A stretch of 5,501 nt of DNA from Candidatus Competibacteraceae bacterium (GTDB lineage: Bacteria > Pseudomonadota > Gammaproteobacteria > Competibacterales > Competibacteraceae). The position numbers and the translations under genes are program-made. The stretch is taken from NCBI GenBank assembly GCA_020445045.1, contig JAGRHI010000196.1:854-6354 (forward strand). Reading direction: 5' to 3'. This document shows positions 1 to 4,704 of the stretch, piece after piece; the stretch's first letter is position 1; the number at the start of each line of letters is the position of its first letter. Under the pieces are notes generated by a model, which did no database searches, had not been told where the DNA came from, and worked only from the letters and a program-made list of their open reading frames with translations.

Positions 1-1
1 C

Positions 2-412
2 TACAGTTATGTCAGCGCCCATCTGAAAGATTATCAGGCCGATCCCAAGTTCTTCGACGAGGCGTTCGTGCACCTGCATGTGCCGGAAGGCGCCACGCCC
101 AAGGACGGTCCCAGCGCCGGCATCACCATGGCCACCGCCCTGCTGTCGCTGGCGCGCGGTCAGCAGCCCAGCCGGCCGCTGGCGATGACCGGCGAACTGA
201 CCTTGACCGGACTGGTGTTGCCGGTGGGCGGCATCCGCGAGAAAGTCATCGCCGCCCGCCGGGCGGGGCTGTTCGAGATCATCCTGCCGGAAGGCAGCCG
301 AGGCGACGCCGAGGAATTGCCGGACCACATCAAGGAAGGATTGACCCTGCACTTCGTGGAATACCTGCGGCAGGTGGTGGATTTGGTGTTCGCGCCGCAG
401 CCCGCAAGCTGA
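2..412 (+). CDS. lon: Lon ATP-dependent protease, C-terminal protease domain (5' end outside window)
   Basis: This is the last 136 residues of a Lon (endopeptidase La) protein, the cytoplasmic AAA+ protease that degrades misfolded and regulatory proteins. The frame is open from base 2, so the ATPase part and the start lie to the left; a full Lon is about 780-810 residues. The peptidase S16 signature is intact: PKDGPSAG carries the catalytic serine (codon 113-115), and GGIREK carries the catalytic lysine (codon 242-244), giving the Ser-Lys dyad of the family. The preceding HLHVPEGATPKDG and the following AMTGELTLTG stretch are also typical. The C-terminus ends in a short non-conserved tail (APQPAS). 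The GTG at 68 is an internal valine codon, not a start. The next gene starts 7 bp after the stop on the same strand, so co-transcription is likely. The family call is secure; whether this is the main lon or a second paralogue cannot be judged. Confidence 0.95.
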   Translation, partial: YSYVSAHLKDYQADPKFFDEAFVHLHVPEGATPKDGPSAGITMATALLSLARGQQPSRPLAMTGELTLTGLVLPVGGIREKVIAARRAGLFEIILPEGSRGDAEELPDHIKEGLTLHFVEYLRQVVDLVFAPQPAS

Positions 413-416
413 GAGG
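411..416 (+). promoter_or_regulatory. Ribosome-binding site of the pentapeptide-repeat gene
   Basis: GAGAGG overlaps the end of the lon stop codon and sits 3 bp before ATG 420 and 6 bp before GTG 423. The short spacing to the ATG makes the GTG a real alternative start; the signal peptide is essentially the same either way. Confidence 0.5.
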
Positions 417-419
417 TTT

Positions 420-1184
420 ATGGTGACCATTCGCGACCGTTCCCGTGCCCTGCTGCCGCTGCTGTGTCTGCTGGCGCTGCCGCACTCGCCCGCCTGGGCC
501 GCTTGCGACGACCCGCCCGGCCGGCGAGTCAACTGGCTGTATTGCGACAAACAGGGCGCGGATCTGACCGGCGCGGACCTGCGCGAGGCGGTGCTGACCC
601 GCAGCAATCTAGCCAACGCCAAGCTGGCCAATGCGCGACTCAGCGGGGCGGATCTGGGTCGGGCGGTGCTCAGCAACGCGGATTTTAGCGGGGCGGCATT
701 GCGAGGCGCGCGACTGGTGTCGGCGCAACTGGACCACGCCGTGTTCGTCGGCGCCAGCATGAGCGGCGCGCGGCTGGATCGGGCGGTATTGACCGGGGCG
801 GATTTGAGCCAGGCTGACCTGAGTGACGCAGGGCTGTATCAGGCCGACCTGAGCGGGGCCAATCTGACGGGAGCCAACTTGAGCAAGGCCACGCTGACGC
901 AGGCGGATTTGAGCGATGCCAAGCTGGCGAACGCGGTGCTGGCGAACGCGGTGCTGAGCCGGGCGGTACTGGAGGATACGGTGCTGTCCGGCGCCAAGCT
1001 CCAGGGCGCCAAGCTGGACGGGGCGAACCTGCTGGACGCCGACTTCACCGGCACCGATCTGGGGACGGCGACGCTGGCCGATGCCCGCATCGACGGTGCC
1101 CGCTTCACCGACGCCAAGCTGGACAGCACGATCTGGGTGGATCGGCGGCGCTGTCGGCCGGGATCGGTGGGCGAATGCCAGTGA
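420..1184 (+). CDS. Exported pentapeptide-repeat protein
   Basis: A 254-residue protein. Residues 1-27 look like a Sec signal peptide: arginines near the start, hydrophobic core LLPLLCLLAL, and a likely cleavage after AWA. Residues 45-239 are 39 consecutive pentapeptides of the A(D/N/K/V)LXX type with no break in register, for example TGADL, SGANL, ANAVL. Pentapeptide repeats fold as a right-handed quadrilateral beta-helix with four pentapeptides per turn, so this should make nearly ten turns. The mature protein has four cysteines, C29 and C42 before the helix and C245 and C253 after it, which suggests disulfide-stabilised caps in the periplasm (inference). GAGAGG at 411-416 lies 3 bp before ATG 420; GTG 423 is an alternative start with better spacing. 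It follows lon by 7 bp, probably in one transcript. Function is unknown; the DNA-mimic pentapeptide proteins (Qnr, MfpA) are cytoplasmic, so that role is unlikely here. Confidence 0.9.
   Translation: MVTIRDRSRALLPLLCLLALPHSPAWAACDDPPGRRVNWLYCDKQGADLTGADLREAVLTRSNLANAKLANARLSGADLGRAVLSNADFSGAALRGARLVSAQLDHAVFVGASMSGARLDRAVLTGADLSQADLSDAGLYQADLSGANLTGANLSKATLTQADLSDAKLANAVLANAVLSRAVLEDTVLSGAKLQGAKLDGANLLDADFTGTDLGTATLADARIDGARFTDAKLDSTIWVDRRRCRPGSVGECQ
927..956 (+). repeat. Exact 15-bp tandem duplication inside the pentapeptide gene
   Basis: GCGAACGCGGTGCTG occurs twice back to back (927-941 and 942-956), encoding ANAVL ANAVL. Most other pentapeptides in the gene have diverged at the DNA level, so identical neighbours suggest a recent one-unit duplication by slippage. 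The reading frame is kept. Confidence 0.8.
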
Positions 1185-1200
1185 ACGGCGGCGAGTTCAC
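1181..1200. repeat. Small inverted repeat between two convergent genes
   Basis: GTGAAC (1181-1186) and GTTCAC (1195-1200) are a perfect 6-bp inverted repeat around an 8-base loop, covering the stop codon of the pentapeptide gene and lying 15 bp past the end of the lipoprotein gene on the other strand. It could act as a weak bidirectional transcript end, but there is no T-run on either side, so a classical intrinsic terminator is not supported. Confidence 0.3.
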
Positions 1201-1215
1201 GCCAGCAACCGCCTG

Positions 1216-1791
1216 TCATTGGAGAGGGATGCTGGGGTTCACGGTCATGTCCTGCAGCGGACCGAGCGGATTTTTCTTGTCTTCCAATTCAAGAATACTG
1301 GGTTGCCCCCCTGCCAGCTTGTAAACGACCCGATCCGCATTCACCACCATCAGCCCTTGAAAATTCCAACCCGTGACTCTGGTTTTTCTGCGGAAATTGA
1401 ACACGTCGAGCACGACGTTGCCGCAGCGTTGACTGTGCAGGATCTTCGGGGAAATTTCATAACCCTGACAGGCGGTTTTGGCTTCCAGACAAGCGCGGAT
1501 GGCAGGATGCAGATCCACCAGCCGAATGGAGGCATTTGGAATGAAGCGCTGCGTAATCTCCAGGTAGTTGAGCACTCGGATATTGGGATTTTGGAAGGGA
1601 TCGAACCCTAACTCCTTCAGATCCTCAACCGTCGTTTGGCCAGGTTGGATTCGGTCGAAGGATTGCTTGACCTCTTCGTAGCTGTTCCACCGGAACTCAA
1701 CCGATTGGTCGATGGTCGGTAACAGGTTCGAGCAACCCCCCGTCAAGAGGGCGGTCAGCGAACCCACCATTATTCTCAGCATTCTCATCAT
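1216..1791 (-). CDS. Predicted lipoprotein of uncharacterised family
   Basis: A 191-residue protein on the minus strand. The N-terminus (MMRMLRIMVGSLTALLTGGCSN) is a short lipoprotein-type signal: basic start, hydrophobic stretch, then a lipobox-like TGGC with cysteine 20 as the lipidation site. The box is relaxed, because threonine rather than leucine is at -3. Serine at +2 would favour outer-membrane sorting by the Lol rule. The mature part starts with a segment (about residues 36-75) of the form SYEEVKQSFDRIQPGQTT..DLKELGFDP, which resembles the start of small BamE/SmpA-like lipoproteins (I.PG.T..DL..LG); this is similarity of style, not an assignment. It continues with a conserved-looking FRRKT..GWNF...VV..DRVVYKL block (about 133-159) and a NPLGPLQD tail. 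Three more cysteines occur at 101, 108 and 123. AAGG 8 bp before the first ATG supports the start. It is convergent with the pentapeptide gene and divergent from hsdM. No function is assigned. Confidence 0.85.
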   Translation of the reverse strand: MMRMLRIMVGSLTALLTGGCSNLLPTIDQSVEFRWNSYEEVKQSFDRIQPGQTTVEDLKELGFDPFQNPNIRVLNYLEITQRFIPNASIRLVDLHPAIRACLEAKTACQGYEISPKILHSQRCGNVVLDVFNFRRKTRVTGWNFQGLMVVNADRVVYKLAGGQPSILELEDKKNPLGPLQDMTVNPSIPLQ

Positions 1792-1799
1792 GATCCGAG

Positions 1800-1806
1800 C
1801 CTTGCC
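1800..1806 (-). promoter_or_regulatory. Ribosome-binding site of the lipoprotein gene
   Basis: Read on the minus strand this is GGCAAGG, with AAGG ending 8 bp before the first ATG (1791-1789) and 11 bp before the second ATG. It favours the first of the two adjacent methionine codons. Confidence 0.5.
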
Positions 1807-1962
1807 TCAAGTGACGAGCGATTCCCAAGATGCGGTGACCACTTGAACCCAAAACGCCACAATGATTTGTGGGCGGCGATTTCTTGCACACGCCAAAGCA
1901 CGGCTGAACCCATCCTTATTATGTGTATTTTTATAGTGCAAATTGCTTGGCATTAACAGGGC

Positions 1963-1989
1963 GGACAGCCAAGATAGCCATGGCTGTCC
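1963..1989. repeat. 8-bp inverted repeat (GGACAGCC / GGCTGTCC)
   Basis: Perfect 8-bp arms at 1963-1970 and 1982-1989 with an 11-base spacer. The spacer and right arm also contain the 10-bp palindrome AGCCATGGCT (1976-1985), so alternative pairings exist. It lies in the divergent promoter region; an operator or a transcript hairpin are both possible. There is no T-run beside it. Confidence 0.5.
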
Positions 1990-1997
1990 TCAATGAA

Positions 1998-2010
1998 TTG
2001 TGGTCCACAA
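1998..2010. promoter_or_regulatory. 13-bp perfect palindrome, candidate operator
   Basis: TTGTGGTCCACAA is a perfect inverted repeat of 6-bp arms around one base. A central spacing this short cannot fold into a hairpin with full arms, so a binding site for a dimeric regulator is the more natural reading. It lies 9 bp right of the previous inverted repeat and 175 bp before hsdM. No regulator gene is in the window, so the identity of any binding protein is open. Confidence 0.4.
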
Positions 2011-2054
2011 GAGCGGCAATCCCCCAACCCCCTTTTTTACATTGCGCCTTCCCC

Positions 2055-2076
2055 CGATCCGCTCACGGAGCGGTCG
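2055..2076. repeat. Small GC-rich hairpin
   Basis: CCGCTC (2059-2064) pairs with GAGCGG (2068-2073) around a 3-base loop, and the stem extends by CGA/TCG past one bulged T, giving about nine pairs. No T-run follows on either strand, so it is not a clear terminator. It sits just upstream of the AGGAAGG ribosome-binding-like sequence. Confidence 0.45.
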
Positions 2077-2091
2077 CGCAGGAAGGCGGCG

Positions 2092-2139
2092 ATGGCGTGG
2101 CAGGTCCGCGCTCGCTACCATCTCTATGATTTTGAGTGA
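2092..2139 (+). CDS. Possible 15-codon leader reading frame before hsdM
   Basis: ATG at 2092 follows the strong Shine-Dalgarno-like AGGAAGG (2080-2086) with a 5-base gap and encodes MAWQVRARYHLYDFE, ending at TGA 2137-2139. The same frame is open further left without a stop back to 1978, so the frame might also be the tail of a lost gene. It ends 46 bp before hsdM. No relative is recognised. Its only support is the good ribosome-binding site; the candidate -10 for hsdM (2125-2130) lies inside it, and if that promoter is the one used, this frame would not be in the transcript. Confidence 0.2.
   Translation: MAWQVRARYHLYDFE
2125..2130 (+). promoter_or_regulatory. Candidate -10 element for hsdM
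   Basis: TATGAT matches the sigma-70 -10 consensus at five of six positions and would place the transcript start about 50 bp before hsdM. No recognisable -35 hexamer lies 16-18 bp upstream and there is no extended -10 TG, so this is a weak call. Confidence 0.25.
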
Positions 2140-2185
2140 ACCCCAATACCGGCGCATCTCCGTTGACTGACCGCTTCTCGATCCC

Positions 2186-4582
2186 ATGGCCCTGAAAAAG
2201 TCCGAACTCTACTCTTCCCTTTGGTCCTCCTGCGACGAGCTGCGCGGCGGGATGGACGCCAGCCAGTACAAGGATTACGTCCTGGTGCTGCTGTTCATCA
2301 AGTACGTCAGCGACAAGTACGCCGGCCAACCCTACGCACCGATCCTCATTCCCAAGGGCGCGAGCTTCAAGGACATGGTCGCGCTCAAGGGCAAGTCCGA
2401 CATCGGCGACCAGATCAACAAGAAGATCGTCGGACCGCTGGCCAACGCCAACAAGCTGTCCGACATGCCGGACTTCAACGACGCCACCAAGCTGGGTGGC
2501 GGCAAGGAAATGGTGGATCGGCTCACTCACCTGATCGCCATCTTCGAGAACAAGGCGCTGGATTTTTCGAAGAATCGCGCAGACGGCGACGACATTCTCG
2601 GCGATGCCTACGAATATCTGATGCGCCATTTCGCCACCGAGAGTGGCAAGAGCAAGGGGCAGTTCTACACCCCCGCCGAGGTCAGCCGCGTCATCGCCCA
2701 GATTCTCGGCATCCGCGGCGCGAGGACCAGCGCGTCCACCACGGTCTACGATCCGACCTGCGGCTCTGGCTCGCTGCTGTTGAAGGTCGCCGACGAGGCG
2801 CGCACACCGGTGACGCTGTACGGGCAGGAGAAGGACGCCGCCACCAGCGGCCTGGCTCGCATGAACATGATCTTGCACCGCAATCCAACGGCGTTGATCG
2901 CCCAGGGCAACACCTTGGCCGATCCCAGATTCAAGGACGGCGACGCGCTCAAGACCTTCGACTACGTGGTCGCCAATCCGCCCTTTTCCGACAAGCGTTG
3001 GAGCACCGGCCTCGACCCGTCGCACGACCCGCACCAGCGTTTCCAACCTTTCGGTACGCCGCCCGCCAAGCAGGGCGATTTCGCCTATCTGCTGCACATC
3101 GTCCGCTCGCTCAAGAGCACCGGCAAGGGTGCCTGCATCCTGCCGCACGGCGTGCTGTTTCGCGGCAACGCCGAGGCCGACATCCGCCGGGCGTTGGTCC
3201 GCAAGGGGTATATCAAAGGCATCATCGGCCTGCCCGCCAATCTGTTTTACGGGACCGGCATCCCCGCCTGCATCGTCGCGATCGACAAGCAGGACGCGCC
3301 CGCCCGCAAGGGAATTTTCATGATCGACGCCAGCGGTGGCTTCATGAAGGACGGTCCCAAGAACCGGCTGCGCGATCAGGACATCCACAAGATCGTGGAT
3401 ACGTTCAACAAGCGCCTCGAAATTCCCAAATACAGCCGCATGGTCGGCGTCGAGGAAATCGAGAAGAACGAGTTCAACCTCAACCTGCCGCGCTATATCG
3501 ACAGCCAGACGCCGGAGGACGCGCAGGACATCGCCGGCCATCTGCAAGGGGGTATTCCCAACCGGGACATCGATGCGCTCGAATCGTACTGGGCAATTCT
3601 GCCGGGTTTGAAGTCCGCGCTATTTCGGCCGCTCCGCCCCGGTTACTCTCAATTATCCATTCTTCATTCTCAATTGAAGTCCACGATCCACGGGCACCCC
3701 GAGTTCGCCGCGTTCATCGACGGCATGAGCGCCCACTTCGCCGCCTGGCGAACCCGGAGCGCCGCAACGCTCAAGGCATTGCAAGCCGGCTGTCACCCCA
3801 AGGAGATCATCGCCCAGCTTTCCGAGGATCTGCTGGTCCATTATGCCGGTCGGCCGCTGGTCGATCCCTACGACATCTATCAGCACCTCATGGACTACTG
3901 GGCCACCACGATGCAGGACGATGGTTATCTGATCGCCGCCGATGGTTGGAAAGCTGAGCCTTACCGCGTCGTCGAGACCGATAAGAAGGGCAAACGGAAG
4001 GACAAAGGTTGGGCCTGCGACCTCGTGCCCAAGACCCTCATCGTCGCGCGCTACCATGCCGAGGAGCAAGCCGCGCTCGACCAACTCACCGCCGAACTGG
4101 AAAGCATCGGCGCCGAACGAGCGGAACTGGAGGAGGAGCACGGCGGCGAGGATGCGGCGTTTTCGGGCTTCGAGAAGATCAACGCGGCGAACGTCAAAGA
4201 CCGCATTCACGAGATCGGCGCCGATCCCGACGGGGCGGATGAACTGCGCGTCCTCAAGACTTGGTTAAAGCTGGTGGCGGAAGAATCGGCCTTGAAAAAG
4301 AAGCTGAAAGACGCCGATGCCGACCTCGACGCCAAAGCCTACGCCCATTACTCGAAGCTCACCGAGGACGAAATCAAGGCGCTGGTGGTGGACGACAAAT
4401 GGTTGGCCGCGCTCGATGCCGCCGTCCACGGCGAGATGGACCGCGTGAGCCAGCAACTCACCCGGCGGGTGAAGGAGTTGGCGGAGCGTTACGAGACGCC
4501 GCTGGCGCAATTGTCCGACCGCGTGGCCGAGATGGAAGCCAAGGTGAATGCCCATCTGCAACGCATGGGCTTCGTGCTGTGA
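2186..4582 (+). CDS. hsdM: Type I restriction-modification system, methyltransferase subunit (long form)
   Basis: A 798-residue N6-adenine DNA methyltransferase subunit; with HsdS it methylates the target site and with HsdR forms the restriction complex. Residues about 5-145 are the HsdM N-terminal helical domain (LYSSLWSSCDELRGGMD..QYKDYVL.LLFIKYVSDKY). The catalytic domain follows: GQFYTP (158-163), S-adenosylmethionine motif I DPTCGSGSLLL (189-199), catalytic motif IV NPPF (264-267) and ILPHGVLFR (318-326). All expected motifs are present, so it should be active. Residues about 480-798 are an extension absent from the 529-residue E. coli HsdM, with charged helical, probably coiled-coil stretches near 624-652, 695-722 and 750-793. 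An in-frame TGA at 2168-2170 leaves ATG 2186 as the first possible start, but no Shine-Dalgarno sequence precedes it. Codons 488-498 are unusually AT-rich. A fic gene follows; hsdS and hsdR are not in view. Confidence 0.95.
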   Translation: MALKKSELYSSLWSSCDELRGGMDASQYKDYVLVLLFIKYVSDKYAGQPYAPILIPKGASFKDMVALKGKSDIGDQINKKIVGPLANANKLSDMPDFNDATKLGGGKEMVDRLTHLIAIFENKALDFSKNRADGDDILGDAYEYLMRHFATESGKSKGQFYTPAEVSRVIAQILGIRGARTSASTTVYDPTCGSGSLLLKVADEARTPVTLYGQEKDAATSGLARMNMILHRNPTALIAQGNTLADPRFKDGDALKTFDYVVANPPFSDKRWSTGLDPSHDPHQRFQPFGTPPAKQGDFAYLLHIVRSLKSTGKGACILPHGVLFRGNAEADIRRALVRKGYIKGIIGLPANLFYGTGIPACIVAIDKQDAPARKGIFMIDASGGFMKDGPKNRLRDQDIHKIVDTFNKRLEIPKYSRMVGVEEIEKNEFNLNLPRYIDSQTPEDAQDIAGHLQGGIPNRDIDALESYWAILPGLKSALFRPLRPGYSQLSILHSQLKSTIHGHPEFAAFIDGMSAHFAAWRTRSAATLKALQAGCHPKEIIAQLSEDLLVHYAGRPLVDPYDIYQHLMDYWATTMQDDGYLIAADGWKAEPYRVVETDKKGKRKDKGWACDLVPKTLIVARYHAEEQAALDQLTAELESIGAERAELEEEHGGEDAAFSGFEKINAANVKDRIHEIGADPDGADELRVLKTWLKLVAEESALKKKLKDADADLDAKAYAHYSKLTEDEIKALVVDDKWLAALDAAVHGEMDRVSQQLTRRVKELAERYETPLAQLSDRVAEMEAKVNAHLQRMGFVL
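3647..3675 (+). repeat. AT-rich segment with 8-bp direct repeat inside hsdM
   Basis: TCTCAATT occurs at 3647-3654 and 3668-3675, 21 bp apart, so both copies are in frame and encode SQ(L)...SQ(L) at residues 488-490 and 495-497. Codons here (TCT, TTA, ATT, CTT) contrast with the GC-rich codons on both sides. The segment falls at the junction between the catalytic domain and the C-terminal extension. Confidence 0.7.
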
Positions 4583-4704
4583 GCCGTCGCAACCGGCGAA
4601 TGGGTTCATGCCGGCGCTTTCGGGCTGTTCGCCCCTCTCTGGCTTATTAACGAAAACTGCTATTTTATTTAATAACGCAAATTCTTATTCAAGGTTCGTT
4701 CAAC
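4583..4704. other. hsdM-fic intergenic region
   Basis: 122 bp. The left half is GC-rich with two weak hairpins: CCGGC (4593-4597) with GCCGG (4610-4614), and GGGC (4622-4625) with GCCC (4631-4634). Neither is followed by a T-run. The right half (about 4644-4690) is strongly AT-rich and holds the 7-bp inverted repeat at 4644-4675 and a possible promoter, TTAACG (4647-4652) and TAATAA (4670-4675) at 17-bp spacing. AAGG at 4691-4694, 10 bp before ATG 4705, is a weak ribosome-binding site for fic. The gap suggests that fic may have its own promoter rather than relying only on read-through from hsdM. Confidence 0.5.
4644..4675. promoter_or_regulatory. AT-rich 7-bp inverted repeat in the fic promoter region
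   Basis: TTATTAA (4644-4650) and TTAATAA (4669-4675) are perfect inverted arms 18 bases apart, overlapping the candidate -35 and -10 of fic. This placement would suit an operator. AT-rich arms of this length can arise by chance, so confidence is low. Confidence 0.3.

Larger units (their letters stand above)
1792..2185. other. Divergent intergenic region between the lipoprotein gene and hsdM
   Basis: About 394 bp with no convincing full-length gene. From left to right it holds the lipoprotein leader, an AT-rich patch (about 1915-1955) with TATAAA on the minus strand at 1935-1930 that could be a -10 element for the lipoprotein gene (no good -35 seen), an inverted repeat at 1963-1989, a 13-bp palindrome at 1998-2010, C-runs with a T6 run (about 2021-2038), a small GC-rich hairpin at 2055-2076, and a small SD-led reading frame at 2092-2139. 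TATGAT at 2125-2130 matches a -10 hexamer at five of six positions and could serve hsdM, but no matching -35 is visible. Reading frames in this region look non-coding apart from the short one noted. Confidence 0.6.

Noticed and set aside
420..1184. Quinolone-resistance (Qnr/MfpA-type) function for the pentapeptide protein
   Set aside because: It has a signal peptide and extra-cytoplasmic cysteine pattern, which does not fit a cytoplasmic gyrase-binding protein.
839..1219. 126-codon minus-strand frame opposite the pentapeptide gene
   Set aside because: Its repetitive Ser/Ala/Leu composition merely mirrors the pentapeptide repeats on the other strand.
2017..2040. Terminator suggested by the T6 run at 2033-2038
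   Set aside because: No GC-rich stem of useful length precedes the run; the upstream palindrome at 1998-2010 has too short a centre to fold fully and is 22 bp away.
2021..2055. Possible G-quadruplex on the minus strand (three runs of five G)
   Set aside because: Only three strong G-runs are present and one gap is long; a fourth run is missing, so a stable quadruplex is not supported.
1923..2187. Frames of 65-70 codons on both strands in the intergenic region (1923-2129 plus, 1990-2187 minus)
   Set aside because: No ribosome-binding sites, atypical composition, and they run across the inverted repeats and homopolymer runs.
2063..3547. Long open frame of 494 codons on the minus strand opposite hsdM
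   Set aside because: It lies almost entirely antisense to a gene with complete methyltransferase motifs; long antisense frames are common in GC-rich genes, and its translation shows no recognisable domain.
2221..3957. 578-codon plus-strand frame overlapping hsdM
   Set aside because: It is a shifted frame of hsdM, rich in arginine, glutamine and histidine as expected for a shadow translation of GC-rich coding sequence.
4593..4640. Intrinsic terminator after hsdM
   Set aside because: The two stems are only 4-5 bp and neither is followed by a T-run.
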